Shown here one piece after another: positions 37,048 through 48,949 of a DNA stretch of 64,000 bases. The stretch spans positions 21,459,582 to 21,523,581 of the forward strand of contig NC_063262.1 in the NCBI RefSeq assembly GCF_019578655.1. The letters run 5' to 3'. The position numbers and the translations under genes are program-made. The notes below the pieces were generated by a model. That model was not told the DNA's origin, did no database searches, and saw nothing but the letters and a program-made list of their open reading frames with translations. Within the stretch, counting starts at the first letter, position 1. The number at the start of each line of letters is the position of its first letter. Source of the stretch: Ricinus communis (Eukaryota > Streptophyta > Magnoliopsida > Malpighiales > Euphorbiaceae).

Positions 37048-37764
37048 TATTAGTCGTTTACCAGTACATTAAACGACCATTATTATTATTTAAATTATAA
37101 AATTAAGTTGATAGATATATTTAATATAAATATAAATATTTAATATTAACTAATATATTTTAAAAATAATAGAAACCTAACTATTTTTAAATGTCGTTTG
37201 TAATTTTCTTAAAATTTTAAAATTTTATTAGTGTAATAATATAAAAATATTATAAAATTACTTATTAATCAATTTTAGTATTATAAGAATTAATACTATC
37301 AATAGAATTGATATTACTATTTTTTAAATTAAAAATTTATTATACAATAAAAAATTAATTTATTATTAAATATAATATTAAAAATATTATTTTAGATATT
37401 ACTTTTAAAGTTAGAATTATTATCCAATTAAAATTAATTTATTAATTAATATATATTAAAATATAATTAATATGCTATTTTTTATGACAAAATTAGTATT
37501 ATTATTATATTAGAAAACTATTTATTAGTTAGTATAATATTAAAATATAATTAATATTCTATTTTTTAGGATTAAAATTAGTGTTTAATTAGGAATATAA
37601 TTTATTAATCAATAAATTAATAGAAAAATTATAAAATCACATACCGGCTTGAATTTTATTTTTAAGAATAAATACAAATGTCAAAATAAATAAGTACAAG
37701 GTAAAAATAAATATTTTATGTGTCAAAATTAAATATATATGTTAAAAAATTCTAAGTTTTAGAA

Positions 37765-37802
<38 letters not shown>
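37048..37802 (-). mobile_element. Helitron-like copy 2 (family H1)
   Basis: It shares long AT-rich text with the 55551-56362 copy in the same order: ATTATTATTTAAATTATAAAATTAA, AACTATTTTTAAAT, TTAATACTATCAATAGAATTGATATTACTATT-type blocks, and CTATTTTTTAGGATTAAAAT. Its 3' end on the minus strand has a palindrome (GTCGTTTA...TAAACGAC). Its other end runs into a (TA)n tract (37770-37801). The terminal CTRR motif is not clean here, so ends are approximate. No coding capacity. Confidence 0.5.
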
Positions 37803-37804
<2 letters not shown>

Positions 37805-37912
37805 AAATTTTAATTTTAAACATCAAGAAATAACATATAGTATAAAAGTACAAATGGATTAAAATCATATCTAAATTGTTTTATAATTAATAAAAGAATC
37901 AAATACTTGTGT

Positions 37913-40552
37913 TGTCACGACTCGATCTGTGGGCCCGTGACCGGCACTAGGGAATGGGTAGGCGTAAGGCCACCGAATCCCGTAGTAAGTCTGACCATTC
38001 ACTAACTTAATTAAATCTCAATCCAATATCATTGAACCATAATTAACCTTAACCATCAGGTTCTACATAATTAGAATGTGGACTGCCAACATGAATAAGT
38101 AAGATCAGAATTTACATGAAAATTATAAAAGGATAAATCTAAAATTCCTACTGCGGAGATTCTAAAATTATAAAAGTCAACATACCAATAAAATATCAAT
38201 TACATTAACCCAAATATGAAGGAATCAAGCTGCTATATGAAAGCACTGCGGAAAAACTAACACACCTGAAAACAGTTAAATTGAGACTGTCAGTTTCGGA
38301 AGTGAGTTAAAATCATATATCCAAAAACAATTACAAACACTTCAATAACACATTTAATTAATTTAAGATAGACATTAAATCATGCACAAATATACGTGTC
38401 ATGTCATGCTTATATAAAAGTAAAGTTCACATACTACAGGATGGAGTATTTCAGTAGAACCCTAATCCCTATTGCTAAACAATCTCAGCCTTTCGGCTCT
38501 CTCGTTTCCAACAAGACTGGCGCCCAGAGAGCGAAGCTCAACCAGAATCCTTAAATCTAGTATGGTCCCTTAACTTTCCAACTAAGCCGGTACCTAGAGG
38601 GCAATGCTCGACTAAGGACCTTTACTCCGGCAACTCAGCTTACTCAGCCCAATGAGTTAAACTCGACCAGAGCAAATTCTAAACATTCTTCTATTACCTA
38701 ACTCAAAATTCATACCGATGTGCACGCGGTCCTGATGCAACCCATCAGGTGGCATGTTCTACTGCCGTCTCATCTCGAGTCAACATGCAATCACCATAGC
38801 CATAATGCAGAAATGAAACGTATATAAATAGTAAATAAATAAATAATTAAAATATTAATAATTTAATCAGAGCTATTACGTAAAATCTTAGCATGACACA
38901 CGTAAGCATATAGATGACTTTAACTCACAGTTCTGACGACCTCCTAGCTCTGCTCCGATGTCTCGGATGGAGCAAGTCGAACTTACGAATTTATCTAATC
39001 ACGAGAATAATTAAATCATAATAAGTAAATATTTAACAATTAAACCTAGGCTTAAACTCCTAGGACTGACTGTCTAAAAATTTTCGACTCGGGTAAATTC
39101 TACCGAAAATCCGGCAGAACCTCCCCTAAATTACGGACATTTGCCCTTCGTATAACAGGTCCAACACCTGCCAGAAAACACTTCAAATATATAGCGATAA
39201 ATTAACGGGAGTCGGGCCACCAAAACTGCATTAATTTTCTTGATTCCGCAATACAACACAATCACAACTATTGGCAGACGGTCCGACAATTATTAATTTC
39301 AACAATAAAACCTCACAATAACTTCTCTAATATTCAACACAACAATTAAACACATAATTTTATCAATGAATTCTAAAATCAACGGCTAGAGAACTACCAA
39401 GACGCTTGATCGCTCGGTCGACTCGCCTCCAACCGCCAGAGTCCGATCAACGTTCTGAATGCATCAACGGACTCAAAACAACGCGCTGAAGATGATCCAA
39501 CTTCGGCCACCAATTGTATCGCCACTGCTCCTAGAAGGAAGCCCATTCTCAGGTGAGTCGATCGCCACTTGACTCGGCCGCCTTTACCGCTAGAAACGCC
39601 CCGCACGGCGTCGATAATTGTTGCTTCCTCTCTTTTCTTTTTATTTTTTTTCTTCGCCGCGCTGCCGCTGGAGCCGGCACTTTTGCCAACTACCGCCACC
39701 GCGCCTCGAGCTCAACGGACAACAACTCTCCTTCTTCCTTCTTCCTTCTTCCTCGACGTGCCCATCTCCCCTCTCTTTCTTTCCTTCTTTTTCTTTCTTT
39801 CCTTATCAGTATTTAGTCCCTGAACTTTTTTTTTACCATTTAGTCCTTCAACTTTTTAATTACTAACAATTTCACCATGTAAAATTTCCGACTAATCCTT
39901 AAAATTTTATTTAGGTTTTCAATTAAGTCCCTAACTATTTAATTTGGCCAAATTAGAATTATTGAAAATATATAATTACTTATTTATCCTTGCTTTTAAA
40001 TATAAAATTACCAAAATACCATTGCCGACATATTTAATTACAAAAATACCAAACATACAAATTTTCATTAAAATTCCATATATTAATAAAAAATTTATTT
40101 TTAATCCTTATTCCAAAATAAATTTTTAATTTAATTCTAACACTTAATTAACTTAGTTAATCAATTTACTAACTATTTCTCAATTAAATCAACACCATTA
40201 GCTAATTAAAATTCATCATTCTTAAATAAATTCTTTTATAAAAATATTATTTATTAATTCTTTCATAACTCTCAAATATAGAATTTTAATTTATATATTC
40301 ATTTTTGAGAGAAAATTAAATGACCAAAAATATAATTTATTGCCTAAGGAATTTACTTAATTAATTTCTTGAAAATTAAACTAATTTGATATAGAAAAAT
40401 AACTCTCTTATTTTTATCTAGCATTGAAATTCTACTTTAAATCATCACAATTAAACTAATTAAAAATAAAATAATATTAATTTAAATAAAAATAAGTTAT
40501 TAATTATTACTAATATTATTCTTATTAAAAAGAAAAAAATTTAGGTATTACA
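37913..40552. mobile_element. Solo LTR, 2,640 bp, with TGTGT target duplication
   Basis: The block begins TGTCACGACTCGATCTGTGG and ends TTTAGGTATTACA, a TG...CA pair. TGTGT flanks it on both sides (37908-37912 and 40553-40557). No internal retroelement sequence is present on either side, so this is one LTR left by recombination between two. The TGTCACGACY start is common in Ty3/gypsy LTRs of plants. The right half contains TTAGTCCCTGAAC-type text typical of such LTRs and a GC-richer patch near 39380-39740. Open frames around 39394-39866 are accidental. Confidence 0.75.
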
Positions 40553-40557
40553 TGTGT

Positions 40558-40750
40558 ATCCAATGAAGCTTTTATCAATATGTTTTTCTTTTCTTTTTTC
40601 TGTTTACTGATATTAATTAAATTTTAAAAGAAAAGAATAACATAAAAAAATAATATTATTAGATAATCTAATTACCAATTAAACTTTAAAATTCAAGTAT
40701 ATTACCAATTAAATTTTAAAATTCAAGTCTCATGAAATTTAATAATAATA

Positions 40751-40789
<39 letters not shown>

Positions 40790-41169
40790 TGACTATTATT
40801 TTCACTTAAATAATTACCTCTTATTATATAGTGGATTGTTTATATCATAAATAAAAAAATAATTAAAAAAAGAAGACAAAATAGGATAATACGCGAACAC
40901 ATAAAGAACTTAAACAATATAATCATCAAACAATTATGATTTTGATTAGGAAGACATCTTGGAAATATGTTTCCTTAATTTGTTACATTAAAATCATTTA
41001 ATAAATAGTTGTTCTTTCTATGTTTAGTATTCTAGAAAACACGTAGCCAAAGAAATGATTCGTTTTATTTGACTGATGGGGACAACAAACAATGAATTAT
41101 AACAAATAGTCCATAATTCCATGAGAATTGCGTCCAAGTCTCCAACCGGTCCATAGCCAAGTCCGCTTC
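40558..41169. other. AT-rich spacer with (AAT)n microsatellite
   Basis: No gene. A (TAA)n run lies at about 40741-40790. The two lines around 40660-40720 contain a short direct repeat of an ATTACCAATTAAA block. Confidence 0.5.
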
Positions 41170-41356
41170 TATCACAGTCAGCGTTCGTCATCAGCTATGC
41201 ATCCCAACAAAACACAACCTGCGTCAAACACCTGAAGGTCAAACTGAAAACCACTTGCTTAGCAAATCTATGCAAGCTGACCACATTCTTATGGCAATAA
41301 GATAAGAGTAGAATCGTCACTCATTTTTCTATTTTAACTATTGCCTTTAGCCCTTC

Positions 41357-41590
41357 CGATAGACTCACAATCACATAATAAGATTTTGAAAAAGATTAAT
41401 TATGTATTAAAAGAACAATTAAGACATATATAGCCTGTACATCATAAGAAATAAAAAGTAGTAATAACAACCACGTACAAATAGCGGTGTTTGTTATAGA
41501 CTAATTGAAAACTCAACTCTATCTACTTGCTTCCTAACAAATAGGAACTTATTAGCTATAAACATTAAAATAGTAAAACCCAACTCAACA
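41357..41590 (-). repeat. Copia 3' LTR, 234 bp
   Basis: It aligns along its whole length with the LTR at 45660-45927. By eye the two differ at roughly 20 positions apart from one 34-bp duplication in the other copy. In element orientation it begins TGTTGAGTTGGG. Confidence 0.9.
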
Positions 41591-41599
41591 ATGCCTCTC

Positions 41600-44500
41600 C
41601 TAAACTGAAAGCAGTAGCATTCCAGTTTAAACTCAGTGGTATCTCACACACTCCAAGTTCTTCACGTAGCTTCATGAACACATCAAGTTTCAGGGGCTTA
41701 GTCATTATATCAGCCACTTGTTCCTTTGTATCACAATGAACAAGCTCCACATCTCCCTCCTTCATAAGATCCTTCAAGAAATGGAACCTAACATCAATAT
41801 ATTTGCTCCTGCTATGTAGAACTGGATTTTTTGATAATCTAATTGTTGAGCTATTATCACAGAGTATAGTTGTGCATTGTGGCTGTGAATAACCAAATTG
41901 CTCCAAGACCCTTCACATCCAGACACATTGATAGGCACAAGATGCTACTGCAACAAATTCAGCCTCTGTGGTGGACAATGTCACCACTGGCTGCTTCTTC
42001 GAAGCCCAAGATACAGCCCCTCCATTCATCAAGAACACATAGCCACTTGTACTCCTCCTATCGTCGATATCTCCAGCATAATCGTTGTCTGTATAGGCAA
42101 CTAGTTCCTTCACATCACCTCTCTTGTACAACAGTCCCAGCGCCATAGTACCCTTCAAATAACGCAACACCTTCTTTGCTGCTTGCATATGCACTTCGGT
42201 AGGACTGACCATGTATCTACTTAATAGATACACCACATACATCAGGTCTGGTCTTGTAGCAGTGATGTACATGAGACTTCCGATTAATTGCTTATAGACG
42301 GTTGCATCTACCGTAGCTCCCCCTCCTTCCTTCGAGAGTTTAGAACTTGGCACAATTGGGTTCTTAACTAGATTTCCATTCTGCAAATGAAACATTTCCA
42401 ACAACTCCCCGGCATATTTCTTTTGACTTAGGTAGATGCTTTCTGGTTTTTGCATAAACTCAATACCTAGGAAGTATTTCATCTTCCCTAAATCTGTCAT
42501 ATCAAACTCATGTTTCATGGAGCCCTTAAACTTCTCAAACATACCAGAATTATTTCTCGTGAAAATCAAGTCATCAATGTAAAAACTTACAATTAAAGAA
42601 CTCTTACCTCATTCTTCTAATTTGACAAAGAAAGTGTGTTCATAGTTGCACTGTTCAAAGCCTTCTTTGACAAAATAAGCTTCAATTCTATTGTACCAAG
42701 CATGTGGTGCTTGGTTCAATCCGTAAAGTGCCTTCCGAAGCTTGTAAACCTTCTCTTCTTTACCTTTACGTTCATATCCCAATGGCTGCTCTACATACAC
42801 GACCTCATTCAAATCACCATGAAGAAATGCGCTTGAATTAAGCTGGTAGACATTCCAACCTTTTTGTGCTGTTAGTGCCAAAATCATCCAAATTGTATCC
42901 TATCTAGCTACAGGGGCGAAGACCTTATTGTAATTGATCCCATGTTTCTGAGCATAGCCTTTAGCTACCAAACGGGCTTTGTGCTTGTCCACTTCACCAT
43001 TCTCATTCAACTTGGTCTTGAAAATCCACTTTACGCTAATTTTTCTTGCTCCTGCCGGTAGAGCTGTCAGCTGCTAGGTCTCATTCTTTTCAATGGACTC
43101 TATCTCACAATCTATAGCTTTTCTCCATCTTTCTTCTATTACCGCTTCTTCGAAGGAATGAGGATCTTCGCAGGAAATAAACATAGCAAGATTGTTCGAC
43201 TCATTTTCTTCTTCCGAAATACCTTCTCCTGATACATAATCTTGCAAGTATGTAGGAGCCCTCCGAGATCTATCTGCATCTGAAATTTCTTGACTTGGTG
43301 CTTTTTGATGAGTAATGTTTTCTGGCAGTATAGCAGCTCCTTGGTTTATAGCATATTCTTCTTTATTTTCTGATTCATCACAATCTTCCCACAACAATAC
43401 ATCGAGTCTTACTTCTTTTGCTGTCCTTTCCCAATTCTAACCCTTATCTTCTTCAAAAAACACATCTCGGCTTATCACAATCTTCTTGGTTGCTGGATCA
43501 TATAATCGATATGCTTTTGACTCGTCACTAACTCCAAGAAGCACACAAGGGAAGCTTTTATCATCCAACTTCTTTCTTTCCTGGATTGGAACATGAACAT
43601 GAGCTTGGCATCCAAAAACTTTAAAGTAATCCACTTTTAGTTTAACTCCACTCCACATCTCTTCTGGTGTTTTTTCTTTTATTACCGATGCCGGACTTCT
43701 GTTGAGAACATGTACTGTCCATCTTGCAGCTTCTGGCCAAAATCTTTTCGGTACCTCTTTGTCACTCAGCATACACCGAATCATATTCATGATAGTCCGG
43801 TTCTTACGCTCGGCTACCCCGTTTTGCTGTGGGGTGTAGGCTGCTGTGAGTTGTCTACTTATACCATTATTTTTACAAAAAATATTAAACTTATAGGAGG
43901 TAAATTCCACTCCTCTGTTAGTGCGTAAACAACATCTAGACATTCCAGACTCTTTTTTCAACAAGACTCTTATAGCATTGAAAGTTTTAAATGTCTCAGA
44001 CTTCTCATTCAAAAAATATATCCACAACTTTATAATCATCAATGAAAGTTAAAATGTACCTCTTATCGCTGTTAGAAAATGGTGTAATTGGGCCGCAAAT
44101 ATCAGCGTATATGAGCTGTAATTTCTTGGATGCACGCCATTGACTTCTTTTCGGAATAGACTCTCTATGTTGTTTTCCTACCAAACATTCAATGCATGAT
44201 TTTATTGTAGCTTTCAAAAGGGGAATTCCCTTTACCATGTCTCTATATTTCAGTGTTCGCAGCCCCTTATAACTCAGATGCCCATACCTCCTATGCCACA
44301 ACTGCGATTCATCTTCTATCACTGTTTGTAAGCAGGCAGAGCTTTCAGGTACCACACTAGCCAACAATACAAACATTTGATTCGTTGTCATCCATGTCTG
44401 CATGATTAGACCTCTTTTTGGATGAAAGAGTCTGCATTCTCCATGCTGGATAAGAATAGCTAATCCTCTTTCTTGAAGCTGGCCTATACTGAGTAAATTA

Positions 44501-45612
44501 TTTTTCAAATCCGGCACATAATAAACATCAGTAATCCCCTGGGTTGTGCTATTGATTTCCAGCCATATGTTTTCCTTCCCCATCACTTTCATTTTTATGC
44601 CGTTGCCCAACTTCACAGAATGTCTATACGCACCATTAAAATTCAAGAACCACTCCTTATTTCCACACATATGGTTACTACAGCCAGAATCCAAGAACCA
44701 CTCCTCTTTTCTTTTTACGTTGTTGGTTTCTACATAAGCCATCAAAAGCATCTCTTCTTCCTCATCAATCTCAGCATAATTGGCTTTCTTTTCCCAACTA
44801 GGACATTAATGTCCTATTTTGTGACATTTAAAACATTCTACGATGGCCTGTTAAATTGTCTCCCTCTGCCTCTTCCTCGATCTCTCGCTACAAATCCTCT
44901 GCCTCTGCTTCCTCTTTCCTCATAACTGACCTTCAATGCTTGTTCCTCTCCACCACTCTTTTTAAACTTCTGCTCATGAGCCGACAATGAGCTTTGTAAA
45001 GCATCAACTGAAATACTATCAATGTCCTTCGATTCCTCAATTGGGCACACAATATAATTAAATTTCTCTGTGAGAGTATGTAGAATCTTCTCAACGATCT
45101 TGACATCCTGCATGTCTTCACCGTAGTTTCTCATATCATTAGCCACCACCATCACTCTACCGAAATAATCGGTGATTGTCTCTCTTGGTTTCATTTCAAG
45201 TAGCTCAAAATTTCTGCGAAGAGTTTGAAGCTGAGCACGCTGCACTCGAGCATTTCCTTGATATTTCACCTTCATTGGGTCCCACAACTGTTTAACCGTC
45301 TCCTTCTGGGTGATTTTTTTAGAATGGACCTGTCAATGGAGCTGAAGAGATAATTCTTTAATTTTAAATCCTTCAACTTCATATCTTCTAGAGTTTTTCT
45401 TTGAGCTATTGTCAATGCATCCTCATCTTTTGGTTCTGTATAACCTTCATGAACAACACTCTAGCACTTCTTTGATCTAAGGAGATTCTCCATGAGCAAA
45501 CTCCAATGATGATATAATCCCCATCAAATTTGGGAATGCAGGGTTGTGCAAAGCTGCTTGCCTCGGCCACTATCACACACTTACTTTTGTAAAATTTTTT
45601 TTTTTTACTCAC
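41600..45612 (-). pseudogene. Copia gag-pol polyprotein, broken
   Basis: Domains in order on the minus strand: gag N-terminus (from about 45612, frame-shifted), gag UBN2-like core (45287-44838, KPRETITDYFGRV), a CCHC knuckle near 44835-44795, protease (DSGCSNHMCG near 44690), integrase with HH-CC zinc finger and core (44500-43450, YTPQQNGVAERKNR), reverse transcriptase (43040-42400, with the YIDD catalytic motif near 42570) and RNase H (42070-41650, EQVADIMTKPL). Lesions include a TAA in the knuckle (44806-44808), a frame change in the integrase near 44040, and further stops near 43437, 43074, 42897 and 42609, plus one near 41910. It is therefore not translatable as one polyprotein. Confidence 0.9.
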
Positions 45613-45640
45613 TCACTCACAGAGTCACAAGCCTCTTTTG

Positions 45641-45654
45641 TGGCTCTGATACCA
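45641..45654 (-). other. tRNA-iMet primer-binding site of the copia element
   Basis: The minus strand reads TGGTATCAGAGCCA, separated from the LTR end by five bases. Confidence 0.85.
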
Positions 45655-45659
45655 GAATT

Positions 45660-45927
45660 TGATAGGCTCTCAATCACACAATAAGACTTCTGGAAAATAT
45701 TAATTATGTATTAAAAAAAAACTAAGGCATATATAGCATGTACATCATAAGAAATAAAAAGCAATAATAACAACCACGTACAAATAGCGGTGTTTGTTAT
45801 TAACTAATTCAAAATTCAACTCTATGTACTTGCTTCCTAACAAATAGGAATAACTCTATCTACTTGATTCCTAACAAATAGGAACTTATTAGCTGTAAAC
45901 ATTAAAATAGTAAAACCCAACTCAACA
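45660..45927 (-). repeat. Copia 5' LTR, 268 bp, with internal 34-bp duplication
   Basis: It is 34 bp longer than the other LTR. The extra length is a tandem repeat of the block AACTCTAT(G/C)TACTTG(C/A)TTCCTAACAAATAGGA near 45816-45885. The duplication probably arose after insertion, since the other LTR lacks it. Confidence 0.88.
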
Positions 45928-47137
45928 CCTTCATAGCATCTAGATTAGATTGCATGATACTGTAAAGAGATAGATCGTGGATACAAGGATATAGACATCT
46001 AGCATAGGGGCCATGCGAGAGAAATGTCTGAAAATTTCAGCATTTTCCCCTAAAAGGTAATGTGCCATTAAACTTGTTAGCGTTCTTCAGTTTGGATTCT
46101 GTAATTTGGAGCATGAGTGACATCTGAAATCTACTGCTTCAATCTCTCAAGTCTCAACAAGGTCCTGTTTCCCCTTTTTCCTGCTTATAATTTGATATCC
46201 TCCCAATTTGCAAGTGATTTCAGTATTCTTAGACATTTCTCTCACAGTTATATACTGCAATTTGTCTTTAGCATCAAATATAAAATGGCTTCTGATCCCC
46301 TTCCCTCTCCTGACTTTCAACTCAAGAATTTTATGTGCAGAGTATTATTTGAGCACTAACTGACATTTGAAAGTATTAGATAATGTGAACCTGCAATTCT
46401 ACTTGGAAAAGTGCAAAGCAGATATCTTTATCTTGAAACAAAATCCAGTTGATATGCAAAAAACATGGATCGAACTGTTCCTGATTAATTCAGAGCATAT
46501 GTCTAAAGTTGGATACTTGATGGGCAAGGAAACTCACATACAATTGAGCAACTACCAAATCATTCCAACAATTGATAATACTATAAGCCTTTTTCTTTTT
46601 TCCAACTTCTTTTGGATGAATAGTGCTGCAGTGATCTGTGCAGCATGAGACGGAAATAGCCACCAAGTTAAGCTCACAAAACTCGTGCAAAAGAAGAGTT
46701 TGTGCTTTATATTCCGGAAATGTATTTGAAGCACCAGGACAAAATAAATCCGATTGCGTAATATGACTACGCAGAAATGGAGCAATTTTTCTCTGCCTGC
46801 CAGAAACATGGGAGAAACACATTGCAAAACTAAACTGCATGGTAGCAAGATTTCAAGCATCTGAAAAAAAAAAAGAGAAATGCATTATGCAACATTTGCA
46901 TACTGCCATAGGAGAACACAGGCAAGGCACCAAGCATGTTTAATGAATTCATATAATCAGTCCAGGCAGCTGGATGCAATCTCCTCCCCAGCAGAAAGAG
47001 GGTTCAATCAAATCTACATTATAGAAGTGGTGGAGCCTATCCTTGAGGAGCGGGTAAAACATACACCAGACTTTTTCCCCTTCTTTTAAGTTTTAGTGGA
47101 GATATGATGTGTTGGATTTACAACAATTCAAAAACTT

Positions 47138-48541
47138 TTACAACGTCGCTAGGCAATTCTCGAAAAACTTTTGTTGCTCTTGGTATTTAGGACTAGAGAG
47201 CATACTGTTCTTCAATGCCACTGCAATTGCCATCTTCCACAACTCTGTATCAATTGCATTTATTTTACCCAGACAATTCAAAACCGACCATACCAAATCC
47301 TCATCCCCGTTTTGGCACAACCTGTTAATAAATTTACATATGCTAGAAGAACGAGGTGCAAAACCCTTGAAAACCATTTCATCCAAAATAAATGCAGCAT
47401 CCTTGAACTCCATTGCATCACTAAGTCCATCAAAAACAATTCTATATGATACAACATCAGGAGCACAGCCACGTCTTGGCATATCTTCAAACAAATCACT
47501 CGCTTCACTCCATTTCCCATCCTTACATAACTCGCCAAGTATCACATTATAACTAATAACATCCGGCTTACATCTATTCTCCATCATTTCATCCAGAATT
47601 TTATAAGCAGTTTCAAAATCTTTATCTTTACAAAACCCATTAATCATCACATTGTAAGTCACAGTATCAGCCTTGCAGCCTTTTAATTCCATTTCCATTA
47701 AAACTCCAAAAACCTCATCTTTCCGCCCAACTTTAAATAACCCACTAATCAAAGTAGAATAAATTGCTGAATCCACTTTCACTCCATCCCTCTCCATTTC
47801 TTCCTTAAGTCTTAAAGCAAAACTTAACTCACCAACCGCGCAAAGCCCCTTAATAAGCGTTGCATAAACATACTCATTAGGACACAACCCGTGTACATTA
47901 ACCATATAATCTTTCAACTTAAAAGCCTCTTTCAACTTCAAATTCAAACAAAGCCCATAAATCAAAGTCCCAAAAGTCACCTGATTAGGGACAAGGTCTC
48001 TATTTTTCATTTCATCTAACACCTTAAGTGCATCATCAACTCTCCCATCTGAGCACAACCCACGAATCATTATATTAAAAGTACAACCATCTGGTTTCAC
48101 ATGTCTCTTAATATTCACAAAATGCTCTCTCATCACATCAAACTCTTTGCAAATCATTAGCACGTTTAACAAAGTGTTATAGGATTTAATAGTCCTTTGG
48201 CAGCGATAAAGAGGCATTTCATCAAACATTTTGAGGGCATTTTGAGGGAGGCCCGCTCGGCCATAGAAAGTGATAATGTTGCAAAAGAGAGGTTCTTTAG
48301 CAACCAAACGCGTCTGGGTTTTAAATTGAAGGAGGATTTGTTCCATTTCATGGAACATTTTGGCGCGGCCAAGCTTGGTGATCATGAGGTCATAGCAGAG
48401 AAGTGAATAGCGAAAGGGTTTTGGATTTGGGTTTGAGTTTGGATGTTGAAAGAGGTGGAGAGCGAGTTTCGGGTCTTCTTGGAGACGGAGAAGAGAGGCA
48501 AGCCTGAATGAGGAGATTCGTTTTGGCTTTGGTGGCTTCAT
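47138..48541 (-). CDS. P-class pentatricopeptide repeat protein, 467 aa
   Basis: This is an intronless gene, as is usual for plant PPR genes. About ten 35-residue repeats start near residues 50, 85, 121, 155, 190, 226, 261, 296, 331 and 366, each of the form YNxLIxGLCxxGxxxxAxxLxxEM...PD. There is no E, E+ or DYW C-terminal domain, so it is P-class. P-class proteins bind organelle RNA and act in its processing, stability or translation. The N-terminus (MKPPKPKRISSFRLASLLRL) is basic and Ser-containing, consistent with a mitochondrial or plastid presequence, but this is not certain. The text resembles an Arabidopsis PPR such as At1g53330 (from memory). The target RNA cannot be told from sequence by eye. 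The frame is intact. Confidence 0.93.
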   Translation of the reverse strand: MKPPKPKRISSFRLASLLRLQEDPKLALHLFQHPNSNPNPKPFRYSLLCYDLMITKLGRAKMFHEMEQILLQFKTQTRLVAKEPLFCNIITFYGRAGLPQNALKMFDEMPLYRCQRTIKSYNTLLNVLMICKEFDVMREHFVNIKRHVKPDGCTFNIMIRGLCSDGRVDDALKVLDEMKNRDLVPNQVTFGTLIYGLCLNLKLKEAFKLKDYMVNVHGLCPNEYVYATLIKGLCAVGELSFALRLKEEMERDGVKVDSAIYSTLISGLFKVGRKDEVFGVLMEMELKGCKADTVTYNVMINGFCKDKDFETAYKILDEMMENRCKPDVISYNVILGELCKDGKWSEASDLFEDMPRRGCAPDVVSYRIVFDGLSDAMEFKDAAFILDEMVFKGFAPRSSSICKFINRLCQNGDEDLVWSVLNCLGKINAIDTELWKMAIAVALKNSMLSSPKYQEQQKFFENCLATL

Positions 48542-48559
48542 TTCTGTGTTGCAGCAGTG

Positions 48560-48949
48560 TTTTGACGCAGAATGTGCAACTGAAATTTAAACATCTACAG
48601 CATGATTGATTTTGTTAAGATTGGGGAATATGATGTCAAATTGACTTATAGGGACCTCCAATAAGGCAAAGGCATGTCAGAATTGCTATCAGTCATTAGT
48701 TGCAGAAGAAGAATGGGAAGAGAAATAGCAGAACGAAGAAGCAAAGATCGAAGATGAAGAACAGAAGGAGAGAAGAGAAAGAAAGGAGAGAGTGGGAGAG
48801 AAAAAATTAATCAAGAGAGAATCTGAATTATCATCAATGGTCAATGTACACAACTGATACCAACTATATATTGAATCTCAATCTGTTATACTAACTGATT
48901 TGGTTAATTGCTAACCAATCACATTCGGCCAACTCAGCTTACCAAGGAC
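48560..48949 (-). repeat. Probable LTR of the gypsy remnant
   Basis: On the minus strand the sequence has LTR-like features: a TATATA near 48866, then a long pyrimidine-rich stretch (TTTCTCTCCCACTCTCTCC type) and TTCTTCATCTTCGATCTTTGC, ending in CTTCTGCAAC. It lies 3' of the gypsy coding remnant in its orientation. No second copy is present to set the ends. Confidence 0.45.

Larger units (their letters stand above)
41357..45927 (-). mobile_element. Full-length, inactive Ty1/copia retrotransposon
   Basis: Two LTRs (41357-41590 and 45660-45927) enclose gag-pol in the order expected for Ty1/copia. CCTTC lies directly outside both ends (41352-41356 and 45928-45932) as a 5-bp target duplication. 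A primer-binding site (TGGTATCAGAGCCA, 45641-45654 on the minus strand) and a purine-rich tract next to the 3' LTR (AGGAGAGGCATT, 41591-41602) are present. The left LTR starts CG instead of TG in plus-strand view, a mutation of the terminal CA. Coding lesions indicate it cannot transpose on its own. Confidence 0.92.
41170..47060 (-). pseudogene. Decayed partial duplicate of the DUF212 gene, split by a copia element
   Basis: After removal of the copia insert (41357-45927), this stretch aligns by eye with the DUF212 gene downstream. 41190-41356 matches about 51395-51550 (last exon remnant CAACCTGCGT, then CTCATTTTT and TTGCCTT). 45990-46220 matches about 51600-51850. 46640-46840 matches about 52262-52400 (GGAAATGTATTTG, GCACCA, GACAAAAT). 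46840-47030 matches about 53895-54090 (ATTTCAAGCATCTG, AAATGCATT, AAAGAGGG). Exon 2 and the two middle exons are not recognisable; the last exon is shortened. It cannot encode the protein. Confidence 0.7.

Noticed and set aside
39394..39866. Several overlapping open frames on both strands
   Set aside because: They lie in the GC-rich part of the solo LTR, are low-complexity, and match no protein I recognise.
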